A stretch of 64,000 nt of DNA, taken from assembly GCF_038561935.1 (NCBI RefSeq), contig NZ_CP102770.1, positions 4,774,001-4,838,000 on the forward strand, in the 5' to 3' direction. The DNA is from Myxococcus stipitatus (GTDB lineage: Bacteria > Myxococcota > Myxococcia > Myxococcales > Myxococcaceae). Both the position numbers and the translations under genes were made by a program. Below the pieces are notes generated by a model. It was not told where the DNA came from and did not search any database. It saw only the letters and a list, made by a program, of their open reading frames with translations. Positions 47,601-55,180 of the stretch are shown here, in pieces. How positions within the stretch are numbered: position 1 is the stretch's first letter; every line of letters begins with the position of its first letter.

Positions 47601-48215
47601 CACGTCCGACATGGCGGCGCTGAGCACCAGGTATCCGAGCACCAGCACCACCACGCCCACGTAGACGGGGGCCATGCGGCGCGTGAGCGCGGCCAGGGAG
47701 AAGAACAGGGCTCCCCCGAAGAACAGCGTGGGCCAGACGCCCAGCAGGTAGGGCCACACGTACGCGAGCGTCTGGTGTGGCGCCAGCTGCGCCTTGTCGA
47801 CGAGCCACACGCCAGCGGCGCCCAGGAGGAGGCCGGGAATCAGCGCCAGCATGAGCCCCGCGCTGAAGACGTAGGCGCCCAGGAACCGGCCGAGCAGGTA
47901 CGGCGTCTTCTTCACGTTCTTCGTGAAGACGAGCATCCAGGTCTTGTGTCCGAAGTCCTGGTAGGCGGCCTGGCCGAAGACGGCCGCGACGATGAGCAGG
48001 CCGAAGAGGGAGAAGACGTTGATGGAGGCGAAGAGCGTGTGCGGGCTGTTGGCGAAGACCTTCTCGGAGCCGGAGCTCGCGGAGACGCTCTTGAAGACGC
48101 CACCCATCGCCAGCATGAGCAGGAGGCTGGCGCCCGAAAGGAGGGCGGCATAGACCCAGGTCGAGATCATCTTGACCCGGCGCCGCAGCTCGAAGGTCGC
48201 GAGTGCGCTGATCAT
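44610..48215 (-). CDS. ABC transporter permease fused to an M1 family metallo-aminopeptidase
   Basis: 1,201 residues. Residues 1 to about 620 contain around twelve membrane segments in ABC-2 style, starting with FELRRRVKMISTWVYAALLSGASLLLMLA. The soluble C-terminal half is an M1 (gluzincin) domain: HEIAHQWW with His936, Glu937 and His940, and a second Glu 20 residues on in TMTSESLAQYS. The GAMEN-like region is diverged. The N-terminal half is presumably driven by the ATPase just upstream. Substrates of such fusions are unknown; peptide or protein export coupled to trimming is an inference. Confidence 0.9.
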   Translation of the reverse strand: MISALATFELRRRVKMISTWVYAALLSGASLLLMLAMGGVFKSVSASSGSEKVFANSPHTLFASINVFSLFGLLIVAAVFGQAAYQDFGHKTWMLVFTKNVKKTPYLLGRFLGAYVFSAGLMLALIPGLLLGAAGVWLVDKAQLAPHQTLAYVWPYLLGVWPTLFFGGALFFSLAALTRRMAPVYVGVVVLVLGYLVLSAAMSDVANQTLASLLDPFGFITFEHVTRYWTPTERNSDLVPFAGELLLNRLLWCTVGALLLGFTVLRFRTDVEEHSDSKPAQKEERLDAPVAVSTAATNPTFGSWARTAASSAWLSFRDVIRSPVYWAFLLAGLATVILIMLVSKDMYGTFTLPVTWQALEQASGAFRPFVLILITFYAGELVWKERDAGLGDIVDATRAPTWVGYSSKLGALLLVALSLKATIALAVFVTQVFRGFFTIDASLYVSELLLLDFTHDILLCVLAFFAQVVIHQKYLAYLVMVLHFAAQAALGLVGVEELLVRYAAEPAAPYSDLNGYGHFLGAVVWYRLYWYGLATLLVAIGALLVVRGRGTSWKERLIEARARRTSSWMRVVAVASLVFVGTGAFITYHTRILNPYVTRKDDERQMARYEKEYKSFATLPHPRVTAVDVTFHIHPKERRLEALGTYRVRNKTEQPVSQVLLSLPTDARVRKLSLAGADRATKHDEPLGLYVYDLPSPLAPGAEADLVFDLEFAPASLKHGSTRSDIVENGTFFHSTNLPTLGYQEDAELVEDGDRKEYGLAPKERLPDRDDPKAKAQNYITPDSDFVTFRATVSTSADQIAVAPGYLEKEWTEGDRRFFRYEMDQPILKFFSVLSARYAVARDTWKDVALEVYHHPPHTYNLDRMMRGMKDTLAYCSESFGPYQHRQARILEFPRYSVFAQAFPNTIPYSEAIGFIAQVRDDHPDDLDYPYYVTAHEIAHQWWAHQVVGARAQGGTMTSESLAQYSALMVMKHRYGQTKMKRFLKFELDRYLGGRAMERKKEVPLSRVENQPYIHYQKGSLAMYALQDFIGEERVNRALKRYVEKVRFQGPPYTGSAELLGFLREETPPEYQYLIEDLFDTITLYDNRAVSATMRQNTQGGWDVTLKVIAKKYRADESGRQTELTFSDWMDVGALDDKGEALFLEKRKVKAGESEVTFTVPSKPAVVGVDPLNKLIDRTSGDNVTEPSEAPALALGAPTQP

Positions 48216-48226
48216 GGAGCTCTCGC

Positions 48227-49108
48227 CTACGCCGCCTTCGACGCGCGGCTGAGCGCGTGGAAGTAGACGTCTTCCAGGTCAGGGTTGGCGGGCTCGAAGC
48301 CCTCGGGGGCGCTCTCCGCGTGGACGTGCACCAGTCGCTGTCCCGCCACGCGGCGCACGGCGATGACCGTCAGGCTCTGGGTCAGCGCTTCCAGCTCCTC
48401 CTGCTTCGTGACGAAGCGCTTCCACACGCGCTCCTTCAGCGAATCCACCAGGCGCAGCGGATGGCCGCTGGTGACGACGCGTCCCTGCGCGAGGACCGCC
48501 ATGTTCTGGCAGAGGTCCGCCACGTCCGAGACGATGTGCGTGGACAGCAGCACCACGATGTCCGCGCTGATTTCGGCGAGCAGGTTGTGGAAGCGGAAGC
48601 GCTCGGCCGGGTCCAGGCCCGCGGTGGGCTCGTCGACGATGAGCAGCTTGGGGTCTCCCAGGAGCGCCTGGGCGATGCCGAAGCGCTGCTTCATGCCGCC
48701 GGAGAAGCCGCCGAGCCTGCGGTCGCGGTGCTCCCAGAGGTTCACCTTGGCGAGCAGCGCCTTCACCGCGTCATGTCGCGAGCGGCGCTGCGACAGGCCC
48801 TTGAGCTGCGCGAGGTGGTCGAGCATGTCCCACGCCGTCACCTTGGGATAGACGCCGAAGTCCTGGGGCAGGAAGCCGAGTACATCGCGCAGCCGGTCCT
48901 TGTCCTTGCGGATGTCAATCCCGTCGAAGGTCATGCTTCCGCCATCCACCTCTTGAAGCGTGGCGATGCTGCGCATGAGTGTCGACTTCCCGGCGCCATT
49001 GGGGCCGAGCAGACCGAACATGCCTCGCGGAATGGTGAGGGTGACGTCGTGAAGCGCTCGCGTGCCGTTGGGATATGTCTTGGACACGCCTTCGAGTCTG
49101 AGCTCCAT
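48227..49108 (-). CDS. ABC transporter ATP-binding protein, partner of the permease/peptidase fusion
   Basis: 293 residues. Walker A LLGPNGAGKSTLM, signature FSGGMKQRFGIA, Walker B LLIVDEPTAGLDP, switch His in LLSTHIVSD. A C-terminal extension of about 80 residues is present. It lies 11 bases upstream of the fused permease on the same strand, so the two form an operon. The gene starts near a divergent glycosidase gene. Confidence 0.93.
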   Translation of the reverse strand: MELRLEGVSKTYPNGTRALHDVTLTIPRGMFGLLGPNGAGKSTLMRSIATLQEVDGGSMTFDGIDIRKDKDRLRDVLGFLPQDFGVYPKVTAWDMLDHLAQLKGLSQRRSRHDAVKALLAKVNLWEHRDRRLGGFSGGMKQRFGIAQALLGDPKLLIVDEPTAGLDPAERFRFHNLLAEISADIVVLLSTHIVSDVADLCQNMAVLAQGRVVTSGHPLRLVDSLKERVWKRFVTKQEELEALTQSLTVIAVRRVAGQRLVHVHAESAPEGFEPANPDLEDVYFHALSRASKAA

Positions 49109-49138
49109 GTCGGGCAGGAACCTATCCTATGGGTTACG

Positions 49139-50392
49139 ATGCGTTCCATGACTTCGCGGCGCCGGACGCTCCACCTCGCGCTCCTCATGTTGTGGCTGTG
49201 CGGATGTGGTGAAGGCGAGCCGGTGATGTTGGAGGCGGTGGCCGCGGACTGCGCGAGCGCTCCGCCTCAACGACTGGGACCACTCCCCGCGGGCGGCATG
49301 GTGCTCAACGCCTACTTCCTCCAGGAAGAGGCGGCGCGCGACGTGCGGCGGGGATTGCCAGGGTCTCCCGTGGTGGAGGAGGTGCTGGCGAAGGCGGCGG
49401 CGCTGGGGGTCGTGGCGTTGCGCACCAACGGCCATAACGATGCTCCCGAGAAGCGAGGCGACAGCGCCATCCAGATAGCGCCGCTCCAGTACGACGAGGT
49501 CGCCTGGAGAGGCTTGGACCGCGTGCTCACGCGCGCGCGAGCCCACGGGGTTCGATTGGTTCTCACCCTGGGCAACTACTGGGATGCCTACGGTGGTGCC
49601 CGACAGTACGTCGAGTGGGCGGGCCTGATTGCACCCGTGCAAGGCGACCCTCGCTTCTTCACCGACCCCACGACCATCGCGCTCTACAAGGAGCACGTCG
49701 CCAGGACGCTGGAGCGGGTGAACACGGAGGACGGCATCCGCTATGGCGACCACCCGGCGGTGCTCGCGTGGGAACTGCTCAACGAGCCCCGGGGGCGGGG
49801 ACTGGATGCGCAAGGGGCCCAGTTGCGGGCATGGATTGACGACGTGGCGCGCGAGGTGAAGGCCCGCGCGCCGGGCCATCTCGTGGGCACGGGCGAGGAA
49901 GGCTTCGAGCCCTCGCCGGACGGGTACGACGCCGCCTATTGGTCTCGCGTGGGGACGTCGATGCTGCGCACGCCGGGGTCCAGCTTCACGCGCAACACCG
50001 CGTCGCCGTACATCGACTTCGCGTCGGTGCACTTCTATCCGGAGTCCTGGGGCCTGGATGGAGCGGGCACGGCGGAGGCGGGGGCCCGATGGATTCGCGA
50101 GCACGCGGCCATCGCGAGCGCGCTGGGCAAGCCGCTGTTCGTGGGCGAGCTGGGGCTGAAGAACGAAGGCGCGCTGGACCTCTCGCAGCGGCGCGCGCTG
50201 TATCGCGGCTGGCTGGAGTGCATGCGCGTGTCGGGCGTGGGCGCGGGCTCGCCGTGGATGTTCGCCAACGATGCACGGCCCGACGCGTGGGACGCGCACA
50301 CGTTCTACTTCCGGGATGGCACCCGGCCCGAGGACCCCGTCAACCGCTACGCCGACCTCATCCTGGAGGCGGCGGGCGCGGTGATGCGCTGA
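49139..50392 (+). CDS. GH5-type endo-glycosidase lipoprotein
   Basis: 417 residues from ATG 49139 (or ATG 49148). Signal TLHLALLMLWLCGC ends in a lipobox Cys. The TIM-barrel domain shows the family-5 acid/base motif ELLNEPRG and the nucleophile strand KPLFVGELGLKN, as in mannanases and cellulases. GH5 mannanase-like enzymes cleave beta-1,4-mannan or cellulose-type polymers at the cell surface. The ATG lies 30 bases from the divergent ATPase start. Confidence 0.86.
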   Translation: MRSMTSRRRTLHLALLMLWLCGCGEGEPVMLEAVAADCASAPPQRLGPLPAGGMVLNAYFLQEEAARDVRRGLPGSPVVEEVLAKAAALGVVALRTNGHNDAPEKRGDSAIQIAPLQYDEVAWRGLDRVLTRARAHGVRLVLTLGNYWDAYGGARQYVEWAGLIAPVQGDPRFFTDPTTIALYKEHVARTLERVNTEDGIRYGDHPAVLAWELLNEPRGRGLDAQGAQLRAWIDDVAREVKARAPGHLVGTGEEGFEPSPDGYDAAYWSRVGTSMLRTPGSSFTRNTASPYIDFASVHFYPESWGLDGAGTAEAGARWIREHAAIASALGKPLFVGELGLKNEGALDLSQRRALYRGWLECMRVSGVGAGSPWMFANDARPDAWDAHTFYFRDGTRPEDPVNRYADLILEAAGAVMR

Positions 50393-50399
50393 CACACGA

Positions 50400-50432
50400 A
50401 GGCCCGGAGGGAGACATGCGCCCGCCGGGCCT
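50400..50432. terminator. bidirectional hairpin between convergent genes
   Basis: AGGCCCGG (50400-50407) / CCGGGCCT (50425-50432), eight perfect pairs, 17-base loop, between the GH5 stop (50392) and the peptidase-like stop (50459). Works on either strand by symmetry; no strong T-run on either side. Confidence 0.6.
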
Positions 50433-50458
50433 GGGGGCTTCGGGGGCGGCGCGCGGAC

Positions 50459-51028
50459 TCAGTACGCGACGTGCACGTGACGGCCGTGACCACCGATGGG
50501 GCCAATGTTCTGCCCGTGCTTGATGCCGCCCTTCGGGTCGTGGAAGAGCTCGGTGGGGTTGGTGCCCTTCAGACGGTCATAGAACTTCGCCATCGTCGCC
50601 GGGTCTCCCGCCACGTCGATGGCGCGGCCCTTGTAGTGGTACGAGCCCGGCGTGTGCTTGCCGCCCGTGGTCGACGTGATGGTGAGCCCCATCTGCCTGG
50701 CCAGGTTCGTCGCGTAGTCGAGCTTCTGGCGGTTGGAGCCATTCACCGGGAAGTTGCCCGGGACGCCCCCCGTGGTGCCGGGGCGGTTGGCGCCGGCCGC
50801 GGGCTTGCCATCCCAGAGGTCCGCGTTGCGCGATTTGAAGAGGGCGCGGCCCGTGTTGTTGCCCACGATGCCGTCCACCTGCAGGCCCTGCTTGCGCTGA
50901 TAGGCCTCCACCGCGGCCTTCGTCTTCGGTCCGAAGATGCCGTCCGCGGAGCCCGGGTTGAAGCCCGCCTTGGCCAGGGACTGCTGGAGCCGCGTCACGT
51001 CCGAACCGCGCGTACCAACCTTGAGCAT
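50459..51028 (-). CDS. peptidoglycan-binding domain with DD-peptidase-like C-terminal domain
   Basis: 189 residues. Residues 1-62: PGRP-type peptidoglycan-binding repeat (GSDVTRLQQSLAKAGFNPG, ADGIFGPKTKAAVEAYQRKQGL). Residues about 95-189: small zinc-peptidase-like block with SYHYKGRAIDVAGDP and HGRHVHVAY, the His/Asp and C-terminal His-x-His layout of M15-like carboxypeptidases. No signal peptide is visible, so it may be exported by another route, released by lysis, or act on cytoplasmic muropeptides. Confidence 0.8.
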   Translation of the reverse strand: MLKVGTRGSDVTRLQQSLAKAGFNPGSADGIFGPKTKAAVEAYQRKQGLQVDGIVGNNTGRALFKSRNADLWDGKPAAGANRPGTTGGVPGNFPVNGSNRQKLDYATNLARQMGLTITSTTGGKHTPGSYHYKGRAIDVAGDPATMAKFYDRLKGTNPTELFHDPKGGIKHGQNIGPIGGHGRHVHVAY

Positions 51029-51161
51029 GGGAGGCCTCTCTCTTCGTTCTCAGGCGCGAGCCTGCGTCCAAGAGAGTTATCGCCGCACATGTCCTGGAGT
51101 TGCGGTGTTGGTGGTATAGGCCTGGATTCAGGCTTTTGACGCGGTTCGGCAATCAGGGTCG

Positions 51162-51938
51162 TCAGACGGAGATGAGGCCCTTGCGGATGCCTTCGGTCAC
51201 CGCTTCGACGCGGTTGGTCACCTCGAGCTTCCGATAGATGTGCTCCAGGTGGGTGCGGATGGTGGCCTTGCTCAGGTTGAGCAGCCGCGCCGCCTCGCTG
51301 TTGGAGACCCCCTTGGCGATGAGCTGGAGGATTTCGCGCTCGCGGTCCGAGAGCGGCTTGAGCAGGGGCTCCTCGGTGGTGGGGCTCTCGGAGGACTCGG
51401 CGGGCGCAGCGGAGGCTTCCGGCGGAGGCGCGACGGCGGGGGGGCCACCCGCGGAGGCGGGGACAGGCGTGGTGTCCGGGTCCACGCGGAAGTGGCGGAG
51501 CAGCCTGCGCGCGAGGTTGGGCTGGATGACGGTGCCGCCCGCGCGGACCTCCTTGATGGCCTCGATGATCTTGTCGACCGGCGAGCCCTTGAGCATGTAA
51601 CCGGATGCCCCCGCCTTCACGGCCTCGAGGACTTTGTCCTCCTCGTCGAAGATGGTGAAGATGAGGATTTCAATCTTCGGGTAGACGGCCTTGACCTCGC
51701 GGGTCACGTCGATGCCGCTCATGCGCGGCAGGCCCAGGTCGAGCAGGAGGACATCCGGCATGACGCGGGGGACCTCCTCCATCGCCGCTTCACCCGAGAG
51801 CGCGGTGCCGACGATTTCGATGTCGGGGTGGCCCTCGAACAGGCGCAGCTGGTTCTTGAGGATCTTGGTCTGGTCTTCCACCACGAAGACGCGGATGGGG
51901 GACTGCGCGGGAGAGGCGGGGGGCTGCGGGGCGTCCAC
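51162..51938 (-). CDS. NarL/LuxR-type response regulator
   Basis: 258 residues from GTG 51938, with GGAG five bases upstream; TTG 51953 overlapping the kinase stop is the alternative. Receiver domain (about 15-130) with phospho-Asp in VLLLDLGLPRMSG, Thr in FTIFDEEDK and Lys in YMLKGSP. An Ala/Pro-rich linker leads to a LuxR-type helix-turn-helix (about 190-258: LSDREREILQLIAKGVSNSEAARLLNLSKATIRTHLEHIYRKLEVTNR). It is paired with the kinase just upstream. Confidence 0.93.
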   Translation of the reverse strand: MDAPQPPASPAQSPIRVFVVEDQTKILKNQLRLFEGHPDIEIVGTALSGEAAMEEVPRVMPDVLLLDLGLPRMSGIDVTREVKAVYPKIEILIFTIFDEEDKVLEAVKAGASGYMLKGSPVDKIIEAIKEVRAGGTVIQPNLARRLLRHFRVDPDTTPVPASAGGPPAVAPPPEASAAPAESSESPTTEEPLLKPLSDREREILQLIAKGVSNSEAARLLNLSKATIRTHLEHIYRKLEVTNRVEAVTEGIRKGLISV

Positions 51939-51949
51939 GGAGGCTCCGG

Positions 51950-53233
51950 TCAAGGGGGAGAGCAGGGGAGGGAGAAGGCCACCTGGGCACCTGCGCCGGG
52001 TGACGAATCGACGATGAGCTGTCCGTTGAGCTTCATGGCGCGCTCACGCATGTTCAGCAGGCCGTAGTGTCCGCGCGGCGTGCGCTGCGGGTCGAAGCCC
52101 TTGCCGTTGTCGCGGACGATGAGGTGCACGTGGTCCTCGGCGTAGTCGAGCTTCACCTGCACGAGCTTCGCCTCGGCGTGCTTCACGGCGTTGGAGAGGC
52201 ACTCCTGGAGGATGCGGAACAGGGCGAGCTGTGAGTCGGGGGACAGCTTGCGCTGGAGGCCGGTGCGCTCGAACTGGATGCTCAGCCCGGTGCGCTCGTT
52301 GAAGGTCTTCGCGTAGTCCTCCAGGCCCTGCGCCAGCTCGAAGTCCTCGCGCATCATGCGCAGGCTGCGGCGCAGCTCCTCGATGGACTCCTCGGCGGTG
52401 ACCTTCAACTCCCGAATCTCCGAGCGCAGGCCCTCCTCGCGCGCGAGGTTCAGGATGTACTCCGCCTGGATGATCATCGACGAGAGCGACGCACCCAGGC
52501 CGTCGTGGATCTCGCGCGCCAGCCGGTTGCGCTCCTCGACGACGGCCAGCTCCTTGAGGTCGCCCTGGAGGGCGACGACCTCGCGGTGCGCGGCGGCCTC
52601 GCGCTCGTTCAGGTACACGAGCACGTAGACGATGATGAAGTTGAGCGCCAGGTACCAGAGCAGCGTGAGCAGCTCCACGGCCGTCACGGAGCGGTTGAGG
52701 AGCAGGTCCAGCCGCGTGGTGATGGGCAGCGCCAGGAGCGGCGGCAGGATGGCGAGCGGCTTGGGGTAGAGGATGGAGAAGAGGGTGGTGAACAGCAGCT
52801 GCGTGGCCAGCAGGGGACTCTGCAGACCGCCGCCCACCTGGGGCTTGGCGATGAGGACCACCAGGATGACGAGGTCCAGGCACAGCGTGGTGTACGTCAC
52901 CCAGCGGCCGGCCTTGGGGTGGTCGATGACGAGCAGGTTCGCGACGCTGTAGAGCAGCATCGTGAAATAGCCGAGGAAGGAGAAGGCGCCGGTGAGCCCG
53001 AAGTAGCCGCTCCACGTGGGCACGGCGAGGATGAGCAGGCCCAGCGTGAGGAACATCATTCGCGCGTAGAACAGGGCGCGGGCCCGGGCGACGAACCGGT
53101 CCTGCTCCCACGACGCGGTGGCCTGCTCGGTGGAGACGCTGTCCGTCAGCTTGCGGCGCGAGAGGACCTCTCGCACGCGGGCGCGGAGGTCATTGGCCGG
53201 GGTCTCCTCGCCCAGGGCGAGATTGGAATCCAT
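51950..53233 (-). CDS. NarX-like sensor histidine kinase
   Basis: 427 residues. N-terminal cytoplasmic start, about six membrane segments (residues 60-205), a short coiled coil, then HisKA_3 with the phospho-His in RLAREIHDGLGASLSSM and HATPase with NAVKHAEAK and RDNGKGFDPQ. No periplasmic domain, so the membrane region itself probably senses. The stop overlaps a TTG of the response regulator, so the pair is coupled. Confidence 0.93.
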   Translation of the reverse strand: MDSNLALGEETPANDLRARVREVLSRRKLTDSVSTEQATASWEQDRFVARARALFYARMMFLTLGLLILAVPTWSGYFGLTGAFSFLGYFTMLLYSVANLLVIDHPKAGRWVTYTTLCLDLVILVVLIAKPQVGGGLQSPLLATQLLFTTLFSILYPKPLAILPPLLALPITTRLDLLLNRSVTAVELLTLLWYLALNFIIVYVLVYLNEREAAAHREVVALQGDLKELAVVEERNRLAREIHDGLGASLSSMIIQAEYILNLAREEGLRSEIRELKVTAEESIEELRRSLRMMREDFELAQGLEDYAKTFNERTGLSIQFERTGLQRKLSPDSQLALFRILQECLSNAVKHAEAKLVQVKLDYAEDHVHLIVRDNGKGFDPQRTPRGHYGLLNMRERAMKLNGQLIVDSSPGAGAQVAFSLPCSPP

Positions 53234-53330
53234 TGGGCCGGCAGCTTACGAGAGCCGCCGGGTGTGCGGGAATCCCTGGGGTGGTCCGCCCACCTTCCCG
53301 CCGAGCGAGAAGGCGTGCGGCTCGCGGATT

Positions 53331-53750
53331 CTACGGAGTCTTCGAGGGCTGCATGCAGACCTTGCGAGCCTCGGGGTGGCCGCGGAAGACGAACTCCATG
53401 CGGTCCTTCGACTCGCCGGTGCGCTCGTCGAAGAGGGGCGTGCCGCCCGCGTACATGGTGCCCTCGGTGTTGCCGTACGCGTCCAGCTTGTGCTTCTTCA
53501 GCCAGTTGTCCACGCACGCCTCCAGCGCGGCCTGGTCCCGGGCGGGCTCTCCCGCGGCGTCCTTCAAGGTCGACGCGTCGGAGCCCGTCGTTCCGGAGTC
53601 CGCGCCGGTCTTCGTGGTGCTGGAGGGCGCGGCGCTCGCGGGCGTCTGGCCGCTGTCGGTGGGGCCCGGGTTCTCGCCGGTGTTCTTGTGGCAGCCGAGC
53701 ACGAGCATCAGGGTGGTGGAAAAGACGAGCACGCCGGTCAGGTTTTTCAT
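53331..53750 (-). CDS. putative lipoprotein
   Basis: 139 residues from ATG 53750: signal MKNLTGVLVFSTTLMLVLGC with LVLGC lipobox, a Ser/Thr/Pro-rich linker, and a small helical domain EACVDNWLKKHKLDAYGNTEGTMYAGG, with three Cys in all. An in-frame reading up to 54275 is antisense to the E1-like gene and was rejected. Probably a periplasmic or surface lipoprotein. Confidence 0.75.
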   Translation of the reverse strand: MKNLTGVLVFSTTLMLVLGCHKNTGENPGPTDSGQTPASAAPSSTTKTGADSGTTGSDASTLKDAAGEPARDQAALEACVDNWLKKHKLDAYGNTEGTMYAGGTPLFDERTGESKDRMEFVFRGHPEARKVCMQPSKTP

Positions 53751-53874
53751 ATGTCCTGGCAGAGGGAGTCCGCCGCGAAGCGGGACGGTGGAAGGGGCAC
53801 TGGGCCCCTCTGTCGCAAGGTGCGACGCAGGGCCCCGCACGTTATTCGCATCCGCCCTCGCGGAGCAGCAATCG

Positions 53875-54642
53875 ATGCACGGTCCAGAAGAGCACCACCA
53901 TCCTCGAATTCCCCAGGCTTCCCGTATCGAGCGCTCCCGGGTGCTCATCGTCGGAGCCGGTGGGCTGGGCTGTCCCGCGTCGCTGGCGTTGGCGCAGGCG
54001 GGTGTCGGCCACCTGACGCTGGCGGACCCGGATCGGGTCGATGTGACGAACCTGCCACGGCAGCTGTGGCACCGGCCCGGGGACGTGGGGCGGAACAAGG
54101 CGGAGTCCGCGGTGGCGGGGCTCGCGCGAGCCTTCCCGGCCCTGTCGACGGAGGCGCTGCCGGAGCGGGTGGACGCGAACAACGTGGAGGGACTCTTCCG
54201 CGCGCACGACGCCGTCATCGACGCGACCGATGGGGTGCTGACCAAGTTCTTCCTCTCGGACGTGGCGGTGCTCACGGGCGTGCCGCTCGTCTATGGGGGC
54301 GTGTTGCGGATGCAGGGCCAGGCGATGCGCGTGGAGCCGGGCGGGCCTTGCCTGCGCTGTCTCTACGAGACGCCGCCGTCGCCGGACGCGGTGCCCACGT
54401 GCGCGCAGGCTGGAGTGCTGGGCTCGCTCGCGGGGCTGGTGGGCGCGGTGCAGGCCCTGTTGGTGCTGGAGCTCCTGGCGGGGGCGTCCCGGCGCGTTCC
54501 GGGAGAGGCCACGTTGCAGGTGCTGGATGGCCTCACGCTCCTGGGGCGGCGCACCCGTGTCGAGCGGGCCCCGGACTGTCCCGGCTGCGCCGTCACGGAC
54601 GTGCCCGCGTTTCCGGGCGAGGAGGGCGCATGCGCGCGGTGA
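53875..54642 (+). CDS. E1-like ThiF/MoeB-type adenylyltransferase lacking the N-terminal arginine segment
   Basis: 255 residues from ATG 53875. ATP loop GAGGLG (27-32), NLPRQ (59-63), DATDG (116-120), and two Cys pairs, Cys159/162 (CLRC) and Cys235/238 (CPGC), for zinc; Cys176 lies in PTCAQAGVLG. These enzymes adenylate the C-terminal Gly of ubiquitin-like sulfur carriers (MoaD/ThiS). The usual opening RYSRQILL..GQ segment, whose Arg reaches into the partner's ATP site, is absent: the protein begins MHGPEEHHHPRIPQASR. A related segment is found in the gene at 55181. Confidence 0.9.
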   Translation: MHGPEEHHHPRIPQASRIERSRVLIVGAGGLGCPASLALAQAGVGHLTLADPDRVDVTNLPRQLWHRPGDVGRNKAESAVAGLARAFPALSTEALPERVDANNVEGLFRAHDAVIDATDGVLTKFFLSDVAVLTGVPLVYGGVLRMQGQAMRVEPGGPCLRCLYETPPSPDAVPTCAQAGVLGSLAGLVGAVQALLVLELLAGASRRVPGEATLQVLDGLTLLGRRTRVERAPDCPGCAVTDVPAFPGEEGACAR

Positions 54643-54654
54643 GGGGCGTGGATC

Positions 54655-54894
54655 ATGAGTGAGCCCGTGGCGACGCTGGACATCACGCGAGAGGTCTGCC
54701 CCATGACCTACGTGCGCACGAAGCTCCGGCTGGAGACGCTGGAGGCGGGGGCCGTGCTGGAGATCATCCTCCGAGGCTCCGAGCCCCTGAAGAACGTGCC
54801 CCGCAGCGCGCGCGAGGAGGGACATGAGGTCGTCTCCCTCGAGGCGCGCGAGGATGGCACCCACCGGCTGGTGCTGCGCAAGCAGGGGAGGTGA
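54655..54894 (+). CDS. TusA-like sulfur-relay protein
   Basis: 79 residues, DITREVCPMTYVRTKLRLETL with Cys15 in CPM rather than the usual CPxP, then beta-alpha strands VLEIILRGSE and HEVVSLEARED. TusA proteins shuttle persulfide sulfur on this Cys. It lies 12 bases after the E1-like gene and seven bases before the MoaD-like gene, so it is part of the same operon. Confidence 0.88.
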   Translation: MSEPVATLDITREVCPMTYVRTKLRLETLEAGAVLEIILRGSEPLKNVPRSAREEGHEVVSLEAREDGTHRLVLRKQGR

Positions 54895-54901
54895 GGGCGC
54901 C

Positions 54902-55174
54902 ATGGCGACCATTCGGATCCCCTCGATGATGCGCCCGCTCACGCGCAACCAGGCGGAGGTGACGGCCCTGGGCGCGACGGTCCGCGAGGTGCTGCGGGAC
55001 CTGGACACCCGCTACCCGGGCATCGGCGCGAAGCTGCTGGACGAGCACGGCGCCGTGCGGCGCTACGTCAACGTCTTCCTCAACGACGAGGACATCCGCG
55101 CCCTGGACGCCCTCGACACCCCGGTGAAGGACGTGGACCGCCTCACCCTCATCCCCGCGATGGCGGGAGGTTGA
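54902..55174 (+). CDS. MoaD/ThiS-like sulfur carrier
   Basis: 90 residues of beta-grasp fold (RIPSMMRPLTRNQAEVTALG, VNVFLNDEDIRALDALDTPVKDVDRLTLIPAMAGG) ending in an exposed Gly-Gly, the thiocarboxylate site. Such proteins carry sulfur as a C-terminal thiocarboxylate for cofactor or amino-acid synthesis. An ATG at 54902 is used; longer in-frame reading to 54824 overlaps the TusA-like gene. Confidence 0.93.
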   Translation: MATIRIPSMMRPLTRNQAEVTALGATVREVLRDLDTRYPGIGAKLLDEHGAVRRYVNVFLNDEDIRALDALDTPVKDVDRLTLIPAMAGG

Positions 55175-55180
55175 TGACGC

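Noticed and set aside
44919-48266. A 1,115-codon open frame on the plus strand, opposite the permease/peptidase gene
   Set aside because: Same reason: composition is Arg/His/Glu noise, and the opposite strand carries HEIAHQWW and ABC-2 helices.
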